Shown here piece after piece: positions 36,918-46,700 of a stretch of DNA of 64,000 nt. Position numbers and translations under genes: made by a program. Source of the stretch: Flavivirga aquatica. GTDB lineage: Bacteria > Bacteroidota > Bacteroidia > Flavobacteriales > Flavobacteriaceae. The stretch is from positions 682,001-746,000 of the forward strand of contig NZ_MDJD01000054.1 of assembly GCF_001747085.1 (NCBI RefSeq), read 5' to 3'. The stretch's first letter is position 1; every line of letters starts with the position of its first letter. The notes beneath the pieces were generated by a model. The model was given only the letters and a program-made list of their open reading frames with translations, was not told the origin of the DNA and did not search any database.

Positions 36918-38219
36918 TTAGTCCTTTTCGCTTTCTAAACAAAAAAGAGAACTCCCAAAAATAAGTAAAATTATACCATAATACATTATATAACTCACAA
37001 AATGAGCAATAACAGCACCTTTAACATTATCAAACAGATTGATAAAATAAATGCTTGTTGTGTATAAAATTATAACTAAAAAAGCCTCAGTTAAAATATA
37101 ATGCCAAAACATTTTTTTAGCTAAAAATTGGTATGCAATAACAATTGATAAAATCTTAACAAAATCGCCTAATAATTGCCATACGAACAAGTCTTCCACT
37201 GGTAAAAATTCATTAGTAAATATGACTAATATGATATACTTTCTTAATAAATATATTATAAATAAAGCTACCACTAAAATGGGAATTATAGTTTTATAAA
37301 AGCTAAATACTTCTTTTTTAAATTCCTTAGTATCAGTAATCTCAGAAAAACGCGGTAAAATATACAACGCTATTAAAGAACTAATTAACATTAAATAGTA
37401 TTTAGATATTCTAGTCATAGCTACCCAAAAACCTGCATCTTTATAACCTATATTTTCCATAATATAAGATCTAATCGCAATAACAACAAATGGTAATAAG
37501 ACAGCTGTAAAGAGCGCCATTAATGAATAGGCGCTTATTTTTTTTAAAAAACCCAAGCTAACACTATTAACCTTTATAAGGGGCACTAAACTACGTCTAT
37601 TAATAATGCCAACCAATGTAATCAGAAATATTAATGATTCTGCTATAACAGCAGATATTAATGCTCCATCTAACTTATCTTGGTAAATTAAAAGCAAAGC
37701 TATTGAGACACTTAATATTTGCCCAATAATATTAATAATGATAAGTATTTTATACTTTGAAAAACCATTCATTATTGAAAATGAAAACATATTTAAAGAA
37801 TAAAAAGGAAGTACTATGGCAAAAATTTGGATGACATAAGCATAATCATTATAAGTAGGAAATATTATATTATTTATGAGTTCTGCATTGAAATAACAAA
37901 GAAATGATATACTTATAGTAGAGATGAATCCAGTATAAAAAACCGTAGATAGTGTTTTACTTAATTGTACAGTGTCTTCTTTAAATATTGAAACATATTT
38001 TACAACACCTTTATAAAAACCATGTGTAGCTATAGTTTGGAAAGAATTCACGAAATTACGCAAATTCGCTATTAAAGCTAATCCTTCCGCTCCAATAAAT
38101 ACTGCAATAGCTTTTGAAGTCAATAATCCTGCAATTATTCTAGTTAATACAGAAGCTGTTTGTAACGAAGCTATTTTAGCTAAAACCTTACTATTTATAT
38201 AATCTATTAATTTTTTCAA
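36918..38219 (-). CDS. Wzx-type polysaccharide flippase B
   Basis: This 433-residue protein is a paralogue of the preceding flippase, with the same twelve-span layout and FIGAEGLALIANLRN at about residues 41-55. It is the first gene of the minus-strand glycan run, which then reads flippase A, GT2, PEA transferase, the multispan protein and the lipid-carrier GT2. Two flippases with no clear Wzy or Wzz in view is odd: either two glycans are exported, or one flippase accepts a variant unit. Confidence 0.84.
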   Translation of the reverse strand: MKKLIDYINSKVLAKIASLQTASVLTRIIAGLLTSKAIAVFIGAEGLALIANLRNFVNSFQTIATHGFYKGVVKYVSIFKEDTVQLSKTLSTVFYTGFISTISISFLCYFNAELINNIIFPTYNDYAYVIQIFAIVLPFYSLNMFSFSIMNGFSKYKILIIINIIGQILSVSIALLLIYQDKLDGALISAVIAESLIFLITLVGIINRRSLVPLIKVNSVSLGFLKKISAYSLMALFTAVLLPFVVIAIRSYIMENIGYKDAGFWVAMTRISKYYLMLISSLIALYILPRFSEITDTKEFKKEVFSFYKTIIPILVVALFIIYLLRKYIILVIFTNEFLPVEDLFVWQLLGDFVKILSIVIAYQFLAKKMFWHYILTEAFLVIILYTTSIYFINLFDNVKGAVIAHFVSYIMYYGIILLIFGSSLFCLESEKD

Positions 38220-38403
38220 TTAATATGAATTTTCTTTACCAACTCGGCCTATTTTTTAAAATTGTAATGTGCATACCATAAACGCTGAAAAGAATATATT
38301 ATTCTTTCATTTTTCATCTAAAAGAAACCAAATATACAAAATCATTTAGTGCTAGTTTATTATCTTAAAAAACGTAAGACTAGACATACAGATACAGAGG
38401 AGA

Positions 38404-38637
38404 TCAAGATTTCTTTTTAAGGAGGTAATATAAATTAATACTAAATATAGTTATGTTAGTAATAATTATGGGTTTTGAAATTGGTTGAAAAAGAAAGCCA
38501 TAAAACACGAATAGTAAACAACCTAAATTGTTTACTATTCGTAATTTAATAACCGATTTCATTAAAAATGATAATAGTACAGTAGCCATCGCTAAATACC
38601 CTACCCATTCTATCCATGAAATCCCAAAGAATTCCAT
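38404..38637 (-). CDS. Small membrane protein, possibly YgjV-like
   Basis: This 77-residue protein has three predicted spans. It begins MEFFGISWIEWVGYLAMATVL, then LRIVNNLGCLLFVFYGFLF, which is similar in pattern to the YgjV-like inner-membrane family. The function is unknown. It lies 5 bases after the typA stop on the same strand and is probably transcribed with it. The overlapping + frame is a shadow. Confidence 0.6.
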   Translation of the reverse strand: MEFFGISWIEWVGYLAMATVLLSFLMKSVIKLRIVNNLGCLLFVFYGFLFQPISKPIIITNITIFSINLYYLLKKKS

Positions 38638-38642
38638 CTTTG

Positions 38643-40442
38643 TTATATTGACTTGTTTCGTTTACGTTCTACTTCAGTTAAATAAATTTTACGTAATCTT
38701 AAATGATTTGGAGTAACCTCTACATATTCATCTTTTTGAATATATTCTAAAGCTTCCTCTAAAGAAAATTTAATAGCAGGTACTATTTTAGCTTTATCAT
38801 CTGCTCCTGATGAACGTACGTTACTTAATTTTTTAGTTTTAGTTACATTAACAGACATATCATCTCCACGAGAATTTTCTCCAATAACCTGTCCTTCATA
38901 AATATCTTCTCCTGGATCAACGAAAAACTTACCTCTATCTTGTAATTTATCAATAGAATAAGGAATAGCTTGTCCTTTTTCCATAGACACTAAACTACCA
39001 TTTTGACGTTCTGGAATACCTCCTTTTAACGGTTGGTATTCTTTAAAACGGTGTGCCATAATAGCCTCGCCAGCTGTAGCTGTAAGTAACTGATTTCTTA
39101 AACCTATAATTCCTCTAGACGGAATTATAAACTCACAAACCATACGCTCACCTTTTGCTTCCATACTAAGCATTTCTCCTTTTCGCATCGTTACCATTTC
39201 TATAGCTTTACCTGATACTGTTTCTGGTAAATCTATAGTCATTTCTTCAACAGGTTCACATTTTATACCGTCAACTTCTTTTATAATTACCTGAGGTTGT
39301 CCTATTTGAAGCTCATAACCTTCACGACGCATCGTTTCTATTAAAACCGATAAGTGTAATACACCACGTCCAAAAACCATAAACTTATCTGCACTATCAG
39401 TTTCGTTTACTCTAAGCGCTAAATTTTTCTCTAGCTCCTTGGTTAAACGCTCTTTAATATGTCGAGATGTTACAAATTTTCCATCTTTACCAAAGAAAGG
39501 TGAATCGTTAATAGTAAACAGCATACTCATAGTAGGCTCATCAATAGCAATAGTTTTTAATCCTTCAGGATTTTCCCAATCGGCAACAGTATCACCAATT
39601 TCAAAACCTTCTAAACCAACAATTGCACAAATATCTCCAGTTTGAACTTCTTCTACTTTCTTACGTCCTAAACCTTCAAAAACATGAAGCTCTTTTATTT
39701 TAGATTTTACGATACTACCATCTCTTTTAACTAAAGAAATATTCTGACCAACTTTAAGTTCACCTCTAGTTAAACGCCCAATAGCTATTCTTCCTGTAAA
39801 AGAAGAAAAATCTAATGATGTTATTAACATTTGTGTTGTTCCTTCTTCAATTTTTGGTTCAGGAATATGATCTATAACCATATTTAACAATGGTTCTATG
39901 TTTTCTGTTTCATTTTTCCAATCATCGCTCATCCAATTATTTTTGGCTGAACCATAAACTGTTGGAAAATCTAGCTGCCACTCTTCTGCACCTAATTCAA
40001 ACATTAAATCGAAAACTTTTTCATGTACTTCGTCTGGAGTACAGTTTTCTTTATCTACTTTATTTACAACCACACATGGTTTTAAACCTAAATCGATTGC
40101 TTTTTGAAGTACAAAACGCGTTTGCGGCATAGGTCCTTCAAAAGCATCTACTAATAATAAAACACCATCAGCCATGTTAAGTACACGCTCTACTTCTCCA
40201 CCAAAATCGGCGTGACCAGGTGTATCTATAATATTAATTTTTGTATCTTTATATATTACAGAAACATTTTTTGAGGTAATAGTAATTCCTCTTTCTCTTT
40301 CTAAATCGTTGTTATCTAGTATTAAATCACCAGTATTCTCGTTTTCACGAAATAACTGACAATGATACATAATCTTATCAACCAAAGTAGTTTTACCATG
40401 ATCTACGTGTGCAATAATTGCAATGTTTTTAATATTAGCCAT
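38643..40442 (-). CDS. typA: Ribosome-associated GTPase TypA/BipA
   Basis: This 599-residue translational GTPase has the P-loop AHVDHGKT (about 11-18), the GITI switch, [14 protein letters not shown] and NKVD. The EF-G-like domains and the BipA-specific C-terminal domain follow. BipA helps 50S assembly and survival under stress or cold. Its length is typical. It is a chromosomal housekeeping gene that lies inside the IS-bracketed 23 kb. Its promoter would be in the 160-base gap shared with the divergent gene at 40610. Confidence 0.96.
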   Translation of the reverse strand: MANIKNIAIIAHVDHGKTTLVDKIMYHCQLFRENENTGDLILDNNDLERERGITITSKNVSVIYKDTKINIIDTPGHADFGGEVERVLNMADGVLLLVDAFEGPMPQTRFVLQKAIDLGLKPCVVVNKVDKENCTPDEVHEKVFDLMFELGAEEWQLDFPTVYGSAKNNWMSDDWKNETENIEPLLNMVIDHIPEPKIEEGTTQMLITSLDFSSFTGRIAIGRLTRGELKVGQNISLVKRDGSIVKSKIKELHVFEGLGRKKVEEVQTGDICAIVGLEGFEIGDTVADWENPEGLKTIAIDEPTMSMLFTINDSPFFGKDGKFVTSRHIKERLTKELEKNLALRVNETDSADKFMVFGRGVLHLSVLIETMRREGYELQIGQPQVIIKEVDGIKCEPVEEMTIDLPETVSGKAIEMVTMRKGEMLSMEAKGERMVCEFIIPSRGIIGLRNQLLTATAGEAIMAHRFKEYQPLKGGIPERQNGSLVSMEKGQAIPYSIDKLQDRGKFFVDPGEDIYEGQVIGENSRGDDMSVNVTKTKKLSNVRSSGADDKAKIVPAIKFSLEEALEYIQKDEYVEVTPNHLRLRKIYLTEVERKRNKSI

Positions 40443-40609
40443 AATAGTGCCTTATTTTAAGCGTGCAAAGGTAAGTGTTATTTTATAATTTAGTTAAAAA
40501 TTTACTATAATAAAAATCAATTATAGTTTTTATACATAAATATTGTTAGTTTTAGTATAAAAAAACAACTAATACTTTAATCTATCAACTATCAAAAAAG
40601 GTATTAACT

Positions 40610-40969
40610 ATGACTTTATTTCAAAGATACGCAAAGTTTACTCCGTACTTATATTTTATAGCTATTACTGGATATTGGTTTATCGTAGTAAACAAAAACG
40701 AAGGAATTACTGCTTACCCTATTTTATTATTTGCAGTTCCCTTTTTATGGCAACTTTTTAAACCTAATAAAAAATTAAATTTTGTTTTAGGTATTACCTT
40801 TGTGTGTTTATCATCATATATTATATTAGCTTATCTATCAGATATTTTTAATATTATATCATTATCAATCCAGATTAAACAGTTTATGTTTTGTGGAGGA
40901 ATTTTTGTTATTGTAAACTTTGTAATGGCATTATGGATGATAAGAAATAGTTTGAAAGAAAATATTTAA
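40610..40969 (+). CDS. Small multispan membrane protein, unknown
   Basis: This 119-residue protein has four hydrophobic segments with short loops: residues about 14-28, 35-50, 57-75 and 92-112. I do not recognise a family. The ATG follows an AT-rich leader, and the frame is uninterrupted. It is divergent from typA. Frame length and hydrophobic periodicity support it as real. Confidence 0.65.
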   Translation: MTLFQRYAKFTPYLYFIAITGYWFIVVNKNEGITAYPILLFAVPFLWQLFKPNKKLNFVLGITFVCLSSYIILAYLSDIFNIISLSIQIKQFMFCGGIFVIVNFVMALWMIRNSLKENI

Positions 40970-41294
40970 CATCTTTTCATGTTCTGCTTTTCCTTTACCT
41001 AAAAATATTTTTTTCATCTTCTTTTTAAAAACCTACCTGTTCACATAATACCTGCTTGTTTTAAGTTTCTAAAAAACGACTACAACCTTAAACTGTCTAG
41101 TAATCTTAATGTTTTTTGTTATGTAGATTTATTGAAATATTCTAAATAAAAAACGTAGGCTATGTATTTATCATCATGCTGCAAAAGCAAAACATCCTGA
41201 GAGAATTCTACTTGATTAAAACCTAATAGTCTTTTTTCGTACTTAAACCGTAAATATATTCATAACTATTAATTACCCCCTAAAACCTACAATT
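40970..41294. other. Intergenic region, no gene seen
   Basis: AT-rich stretch of 325 bases between the small membrane protein and the CAP-domain gene. I see no long frame, strong hairpin or tRNA. The promoter for the CAP gene should be here but is not clear. Confidence 0.5.
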
Positions 41295-42011
41295 TTGAAA
41301 ACCTCAACTATCTTTATCTTAATGTCTTTTATGCTGTTTGCTTTAAAAAATAATGCTCAAACTAAAGCACAAGCACAAGAAATGCTTCAATTAGTTAATA
41401 ATTTAAGAGCCAAAAATAATCGTACACCTGTTTACTTAAATAATAAGCTTAATCTATCTGCAAAAAATCATTCTAAAGATATGGCAGACAATAATTATTT
41501 TGATCATGATGGCTTAAATGGCTCATCTTTTTCTGATCGTATTTTTAAAACAGGTTATTCTGGAAGTCCTAGAGGTGAAAACATTGCAGCAGGTAATAGT
41601 TCTGTTAAAAATACCTTTGACCAATGGGTAAATAGCGCTGGACATCTCGACAACATACTTAATCCAAATATAAACGAAATGGGTATTGGATACGGTTTTA
41701 ATAGTAATGCTAATTATCGTCATTATTGGACTCAAGTATTTGCCTTAAACAACTCATTATCAAATGAAAAAATTGTTGCATCTAATTTCACAACCTACCC
41801 TAACCCTGTGAATGATGTTCTTTTTATAAAAACCTCACTCGATTCTAGTAACTTAAATTATACATTAATCTCTTCTACAGGACAATTAATTATAACTGGA
41901 ACAACTTCAGGAAACAATGGTACATTTAAAATAGCTGTTAATAATCTGTCAAAAGGTGTTTATTTTTTAACTCTAAATAAAAATACAGTACGAAAACTAA
42001 TTAAGCTCTAA
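41295..42011 (+). CDS. T9SS-exported CAP (SCP/PR-1) domain protein
   Basis: This 238-residue secreted protein starts at a TTG and has a signal peptide (MSFMLFALKNNAQ, cleavage near residue 22). A CAP domain fills about 25-155: LRAKNNRTPVYLN, HSKDMADNNYFDHDG, GENIAAG, INEMGIGYG and YWTQVFA. The C-terminus is a T9SS type A tail (TYPNPVNDVLFI ... KGVYFLTLNKNT ... KL). The protein is therefore probably on the surface or released. Bacterial CAP proteins have no agreed activity. It is a single gene ahead of kdsA. Confidence 0.88.
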   Translation: MKTSTIFILMSFMLFALKNNAQTKAQAQEMLQLVNNLRAKNNRTPVYLNNKLNLSAKNHSKDMADNNYFDHDGLNGSSFSDRIFKTGYSGSPRGENIAAGNSSVKNTFDQWVNSAGHLDNILNPNINEMGIGYGFNSNANYRHYWTQVFALNNSLSNEKIVASNFTTYPNPVNDVLFIKTSLDSSNLNYTLISSTGQLIITGTTSGNNGTFKIAVNNLSKGVYFLTLNKNTVRKLIKL

Positions 42012-42107
42012 ATAATAAGGGATCTTTGTATTACGTCTATTTTTAAGAAATACTATAATTACTTTTGCTATTAGAAACATTTAAGGCATATAATTTTTTA
42101 AAATGAT

Positions 42108-42115
42108 TACATTTG
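42108..42115 (+). promoter_or_regulatory. Putative -7 box of kdsA
   Basis: TACATTTG is a perfect TAnnTTTG box, 20 bases before the kdsA ATG at 42136. No convincing TTG lies at the -33 distance, so this rests on one element and on its position. Confidence 0.45.
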
Positions 42116-42135
42116 CAGCTTAAATTTTAAAGCAT

Positions 42136-42954
42136 ATGAACCTTAACGAAGTTCCCAAAATAAAACACACCAATTCAAACAACTTTTTTCTACTATGTGG
42201 TCCCTGTGCTATTGAAAGCGAAGACATGGCATTACGTATTGCTGAACAAGTAGTTACGATTACAAACAAATTAGAAATTCCTTATGTTTTTAAAGGAAGT
42301 TTTAAAAAAGCAAATAGAAGTAGAATCGATAGTTTTACTGGAATTGGTAATGAAAAAGCTTTAAAAATTCTAAAAAAAGTATCTGAAACTTTTGATATCC
42401 CTACTGTAACTGATATTCATGAAGTTAGTGATGCTGTACTAGCAGCTCAGTATGTTGATGTTCTGCAAATTCCTGCTTTTCTAGTAAGACAAACAGATTT
42501 AGTTGTTGCTGCTGCAGAAACAGGTAAAGTGGTAAATTTAAAAAAAGGACAATTTATGAGCCCAGAAGCCATGAAACATGCTGTACAAAAGGTTAAAGAT
42601 TCTGGTAATAATAAAGCTTGGATAACAGATAGAGGTACTATGTTTGGTTACCAAGATATGATTGTTGATTTTCGAGGAATTCCTACTATGCGTGAATATG
42701 CTCCTACTGTTTTAGATGTTACTCATTCACTACAACAACCTAACCAAACTATTGGTGTTACTGGAGGTAGGCCCGATATGATAGAAACTGTTGCCAGAGC
42801 AGGAGTTGTTAATAATGTAGATGGACTATTTATAGAAACTCATTTCGACCCTGCAAATGCAAAAAGTGATGGAGCTAATATGCTTCATTTAGATAATTTA
42901 GAATCTCTCTTATCTAATTTAGTTACAATTAGAAAAGCAATAAATACTCTTTAA
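42136..42954 (+). CDS. kdsA: 3-deoxy-8-phosphooctulonate synthase (Kdo-8-P synthase)
   Basis: This 272-residue cytoplasmic enzyme condenses phosphoenolpyruvate and arabinose 5-phosphate into Kdo-8-phosphate for LPS inner core. LLCGPCAIESEDMA (about 19-32), VFKGSFKKANRSR and the later VTGGRPDMIETVARAG are family hallmarks. Length is normal. It is near, not within, the glycan locus. The protein has Cys in GPCAIE and no additional metal-type insertions, but I cannot decide the metal class by eye. Confidence 0.95.
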   Translation: MNLNEVPKIKHTNSNNFFLLCGPCAIESEDMALRIAEQVVTITNKLEIPYVFKGSFKKANRSRIDSFTGIGNEKALKILKKVSETFDIPTVTDIHEVSDAVLAAQYVDVLQIPAFLVRQTDLVVAAAETGKVVNLKKGQFMSPEAMKHAVQKVKDSGNNKAWITDRGTMFGYQDMIVDFRGIPTMREYAPTVLDVTHSLQQPNQTIGVTGGRPDMIETVARAGVVNNVDGLFIETHFDPANAKSDGANMLHLDNLESLLSNLVTIRKAINTL

Positions 42955-42978
42955 GCACCCTTAATTTTTTCACCTTAA

Positions 42979-43842
42979 ATGAAATACTTTACTATTAAAC
43001 CTATACTATTAGGTATAACTCTCTCTTTACTTTCTTTTAACTCAATAGCCCAAGATATAAATTCTAAAAAATACACTTCATCTAACAAAGGTAAATTCTT
43101 TATAAGTTGGGGTGGAAATAGAGAAGCATATTCAAAATCTAATATAAGGTTTAAAGGAAAAGATTATGATTTTACAATAAAAGATGCTTCTGCTAGAGAC
43201 AAACCTAAGGGATGGCATGTAGATTATATAAATCCAACAAGAATAACGATACCTCAAACTAATGTTAAAGTAGGTTATTTTATTTCGGATAATTACACCA
43301 TATCACTAGGCATAGATCATATGAAATATGTTATGAATAGAAACAGGTTTAAAACTGTTGATGGTTTTATTAATTTACCAAACACTGAAGAAGGCTCAAT
43401 ATACAATGGTACTTATAATAATGAAAACTTTTTTGTGTCAGAAGATTTTTTAAAATTTGAACATACTAATGGTTTAAACTATGTCTATACCGAATTTTCT
43501 AGATATGATGATATTTCTAAACTATTCAGTATTCAAAATACAGATAAATTTCAAGTAAATATGACTGAAGGTTTAGCTGGTGGATTTTTGTTACCAAAAT
43601 CGAATACAACGCTATTACAAAAAGACAGATATGATGAGTTTCACTTATCTGGTTATGGTATTTCTGCTCATGCAGGCCTTAACCTAACATTTTTTAAACA
43701 CTTTTTTATGCAACTAGATTTAAAAGGAGGTTATATAAATATGCCAGATATAAGAACTACTAGCAATACAGCCGAAAGTGCTTCACAACATTTCTTTTAT
43801 TTACAACGTGTTGTATCTTTTGGAGGTATTTTTAAAATTTAA
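42979..43842 (+). CDS. Exported protein, probable outer-membrane barrel
   Basis: This 287-residue protein has a signal peptide (SLLSFNSIAQD, cleavage near residue 25). Alternating amphipathic strands follow, ending FGGIFKI, which suggests an eight- to ten-stranded outer-membrane barrel. FISWGGNREAYSKSNIRFKGKDYDF near the N-terminus (about 38-62) is a typical conserved stretch of a Bacteroidota hypothetical family. It is 24 bases after kdsA and could be read through from it. Function unknown. Confidence 0.7.
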   Translation: MKYFTIKPILLGITLSLLSFNSIAQDINSKKYTSSNKGKFFISWGGNREAYSKSNIRFKGKDYDFTIKDASARDKPKGWHVDYINPTRITIPQTNVKVGYFISDNYTISLGIDHMKYVMNRNRFKTVDGFINLPNTEEGSIYNGTYNNENFFVSEDFLKFEHTNGLNYVYTEFSRYDDISKLFSIQNTDKFQVNMTEGLAGGFLLPKSNTTLLQKDRYDEFHLSGYGISAHAGLNLTFFKHFFMQLDLKGGYINMPDIRTTSNTAESASQHFFYLQRVVSFGGIFKI

Positions 43843-43942
43843 GTATACCTACTTACCAAATAACACACCCTAACTTTATTTCCTATTATTTTTTCTTATG
43901 ATAGGAAAACATCTATTCTACTAACCAAGATAAAGATGATAA

Positions 43943-44077
43943 CCAAAAACACCAGAACTATACATAAAAGAAATTAATGATAAATTAGACGACGACACTT
44001 ATATAGTAGTCGCAGTAATATCTTACAATAATACAGATACAGTTTACATAGAACAAAGTAACTTACCAAAAATTTAA
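43943..44077 (+). pseudogene. Short coding-like fragment without start
   Basis: A 44-codon frame ends in a TAA at 44075-44077. It contains PELYIKEINDKLDDDTY and NNTDTVYIEQ, a composition unlike random AT-rich DNA. A TAA stop lies directly upstream and no start codon is available, so it looks like the 3' remnant of a lost gene. I do not recognise its family. Confidence 0.35.
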
Positions 44078-44446
44078 CACTTCTTCAAGAATGATATAAG
44101 TTTACTATTTTGTGCTCAATTTTTATAATACACTTTCTCTTCTTTTCTTATGTTCTAAAAGAACATTTTCACACGTTTATAATTATTCTCTCCTACAATA
44201 CTTCAAAATCTACTATTTCTCTAGAAAGAAAACTTATTATTCTTAAAAATCCTCCTCAAAACTCAAACTTTTTAAAAAGTATAAAACAATCAATATAAGG
44301 TTCTTACATACTATTATTCGTATACCTATTTATAAAAAATATTACAAAATGTTAGATGTAAAACATTTTCAAAAAAAAAACGAGATTAATTTCGCACAAA
44401 TAATAAATATTTTAAATCTTATTATTAATTAATAACTTACAAAATT
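44078..44446. other. Intergenic region, no convincing gene
   Basis: AT-rich DNA. A 62-codon frame (44110-44298) is hydrophobic at its start and low in complexity; I see no reason to call it. Just before the next gene is a run of ten A (about 44375-44384). Confidence 0.4.
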
Positions 44447-45340
44447 ATGTCAAAAAAGTATAAAAAAATTATAGCCAAAGTTTTTTTTCTAGTATCAGCT
44501 ATTGTTTATTCTCAATCACCAGTTAGTGGATTTTATGCAAAAAAAAATGAGTTATCAATAGCATCTGGCTATTCATTTAAAAGTTACAACAAATTTTACA
44601 GAGGTACTACATTAAGTGATAACACTCCCGCTAATTTAGGAAAAATAACCTCATCAATTGTTAATTTATATGGTGAATATGGTATTTCGGATTGGCTCTC
44701 TACAGTAGCAAGTGTTCCTTATATTTCTATTAAAAGCGAAACTGGAGTAGATCCCATACAAAATAAAAATTTAGTAGAAGGTGTTCAAGATTTAGGAGTA
44801 ACACTTAAGGCTAAAGCCTATGAAAAAACTTTAAAAGGCGCTTCTAAATTAACATTAGGTGCTTCTGCTGGTATCAACATCCCTATTAGTGATTATGAAG
44901 CTAGTGGAGTATTATCTATAGGTAATAGAGCAACAACTATAGATTTTATTGCTATAGCTCATTACACAAGTCCTTTTAATGTATTTGCAGAACTACAAAC
45001 AGGTTATAGTGATAGAAATAGTAGTGATTTTGAAATACCAAATGCGGCATTACATATCGTAAAAATTGGGTATTTTAATGATTGGATATATGTACATACT
45101 AAATTGGGAATTCAGAATTCATTATCTGGCTTAGACATAGGTACTCCAGAATTTGCCAAAGCAGGTGGTCCTAATGCTTTACCAGAAACAGAAGTAGATT
45201 ATACTTCATTATCCTTTGATCTATACACCCCTGTTTACAAAAAAACTATTGGTCTTTCTCTAGGGTTTGCTACAACATTAAATGGACGTAATTTTAATGC
45301 TGAATCTGGTTTTTCTCTATCCTTAGTTTACAAATCATAA
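44447..45340 (+). CDS. Outer-membrane barrel protein (phenol-degradation MetA-pathway-type family)
   Basis: This 297-residue protein has a signal peptide (VFFLVSAIVYSQ, cleavage near residue 24) and a pattern of amphipathic beta strands ending SGFSLSLVYKS. Features such as WLSTVASVPYISIKSETG and LGASAGINIPISDYEA fit the transporter-like Toluene_X/Phenol_MetA_deg barrel group. A substrate cannot be given. It is a single gene with AT-rich flanks. Confidence 0.7.
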   Translation: MSKKYKKIIAKVFFLVSAIVYSQSPVSGFYAKKNELSIASGYSFKSYNKFYRGTTLSDNTPANLGKITSSIVNLYGEYGISDWLSTVASVPYISIKSETGVDPIQNKNLVEGVQDLGVTLKAKAYEKTLKGASKLTLGASAGINIPISDYEASGVLSIGNRATTIDFIAIAHYTSPFNVFAELQTGYSDRNSSDFEIPNAALHIVKIGYFNDWIYVHTKLGIQNSLSGLDIGTPEFAKAGGPNALPETEVDYTSLSFDLYTPVYKKTIGLSLGFATTLNGRNFNAESGFSLSLVYKS

Positions 45341-45403
45341 ATAAAACTACTATAAAGAAGCAAATATTTTGAGGGTATTATAATTAATTACAATCAAAAT
45401 AGA

Positions 45404-45539
45404 TTACCCCATTTTATGCATTCTAATTTTCAATATACTACTACTTTTTTATTATCAAACATCTCAATATTATTTATAGCGACAAAATTGTATTGATATC
45501 AGTCAAAAGTATATGGGTTAAATGCATAAAATGGGTTAA
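45404..45539. repeat. Inverted-repeat-bounded 136-bp segment, MITE-like
   Basis: The 19-base arms 45404-45422 (TTACCCCATTTTATGCATT) and 45521-45539 match in inverted orientation at 18 of 19 positions and enclose 98 bp of AT-rich DNA without a gene. The right arm overlaps the stop codon of the DUF1801 gene. A second, direct copy of ATGGGTTAAAT (45513-45523 and 45531-45541) abuts the right arm. A miniature transposon, or a long-loop structure with a terminator role, would explain it. No clear target duplication is visible. Confidence 0.5.
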
Positions 45540-45922
45540 ATAAGCCAAGCTTTTTTACTTTTACTCAATAACTCTGAAGCAGCATGTAAAAGCTTGACAA
45601 AATTTTCATGATCTAAATCTTCTAAAGTTTTTAATTGAATAGAACGTACTTGTTTTCGTTTATTATCATTTTTTAAGACAGGAAAATCTTTTTCTAAAAG
45701 AATGCCTTGTACAAAAGCGACATCAACATAATCCTTTCCTTTTAAAACATTTAAGTAAATCATTGGTTTTTTTTCAATGTTATAAAACGGGATTCTATAA
45801 CTATACTTCTCCTCTACTTCTGGTAACGTATCTAGAATAATACTTCGTATATAAAGCATTATAGATTGATAAGGTTCTTTTTGATTTATAAAATATTCGT
45901 CTACTGGCTTCACTGTTTTCAA
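45536..45922 (-). CDS. DUF1801 (YdhG-like) domain protein
   Basis: This 128-residue cytoplasmic protein is a DUF1801 member (YdhG/YjbR-like fold). YIRSIILDTLPEVEEKYSYRIPFY (two short segments, about 25-48) and PMIYLNVLKGKDYVDVAF are typical. The function is unknown; the fold is related to frataxin-like beta-sheet proteins. The last residues (WLI) and its stop lie inside the right arm of the inverted repeat. The gene is monocistronic. Confidence 0.85.
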   Translation of the reverse strand: MKTVKPVDEYFINQKEPYQSIMLYIRSIILDTLPEVEEKYSYRIPFYNIEKKPMIYLNVLKGKDYVDVAFVQGILLEKDFPVLKNDNKRKQVRSIQLKTLEDLDHENFVKLLHAASELLSKSKKAWLI

Positions 45923-46009
45923 TAGATTTAATAAACTCGTTTAAATAAGTTCAATTATAAAATTCAAACTTAACAAAAATTTATGATGTCGATTTAAAAA
46001 ATATTCATT

Positions 46010-46028
46010 TACTTTGTATTTCAAAGTA
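46010..46028 (+). promoter_or_regulatory. Palindromic operator 1 (with embedded promoter box)
   Basis: TACTTTG-TATTT-CAAAGTA is a perfect 7-base palindrome around five bases, ending 7 bases before the ATG at 46036. The left arm resembles the -7 promoter box. The same site with the same spacing lies before 47038. A regulator bound here would block initiation directly; the winged-helix protein at 46701 is the obvious candidate. Confidence 0.7.
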
Positions 46029-46035
46029 CTTTTAC

Positions 46036-46644
46036 ATGGAGCCAAAAGATTATTTAAAAGATATTAATGAAATTAAAGACATGATGAATAAATCATCCCG
46101 ATTTATATCATTAAGTGGTTTATCTGGAATACTTGCTGGGGTTTATGCCTTAATTGGAAGTGCAGTTGCATACTGGTTAGTTAGAACATCTGCAAGAGGA
46201 TATCTAATTCTAGATGGTACAATTTTCAAACTGTGTTTATTAATTCTCTTTTTAGTTGCCTTATTTAGTATTACTACTGGTATTATTTTAACCACTATAA
46301 AAGCAAAAAAACACGGAGCCAAAATTTGGGACAGTACATCAAAACGTTTAGTTTTCAATTTTCTAATTCCTTTAATAGCAGGAGGACTTTATATTTTAAT
46401 CATTTTAATTCAAGGTAAATACGGTCAAACAGGAGCTTTAATGCTAATTTTTTACGGCTTAGCTCTGGTAAATGCATCAAAATATAGTATTGGATATATT
46501 CGCTATTTAGGGTTTATTCAAATTATACTTGGTTTAATTGCTACCTTGTTTCCTGGATATGGTTTTTGGCTATGGGTTATAGGCTTTGGAGTCATGCATA
46601 TTATATATGGGGGATGGATGCATTTTAAATATGATAGAAAATAA
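46036..46644 (+). CDS. Membrane protein of the winged-helix operon
   Basis: This 202-residue protein has six likely membrane spans after a short cytoplasmic lead (MEPKDYLKDINEIKDMMNKSS). SGLSGILAGVYALIGS marks the first span. I know of no named family, but similar proteins stand next to small winged-helix regulators in many Flavobacteriia. It is the first gene after operator 1 and 56 bases before the regulator. A sensor or partner role for the regulator is inference. Confidence 0.75.
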   Translation: MEPKDYLKDINEIKDMMNKSSRFISLSGLSGILAGVYALIGSAVAYWLVRTSARGYLILDGTIFKLCLLILFLVALFSITTGIILTTIKAKKHGAKIWDSTSKRLVFNFLIPLIAGGLYILIILIQGKYGQTGALMLIFYGLALVNASKYSIGYIRYLGFIQIILGLIATLFPGYGFWLWVIGFGVMHIIYGGWMHFKYDRK

Positions 46645-46700
46645 TTAACTGTATTAAGTATACTTTGAATTTAAAATTTTAAAACTTAGAATTATCTATA

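Noticed and set aside
38528-38716. Short plus-strand frame over the typA end
   Set aside because: Antisense overlap of two genes and no motif.
44110-44298. 62-codon open frame
   Set aside because: Low-complexity, no neighbour context, no recognisable motif; hydrophobic start is expected by chance in AT-rich DNA.
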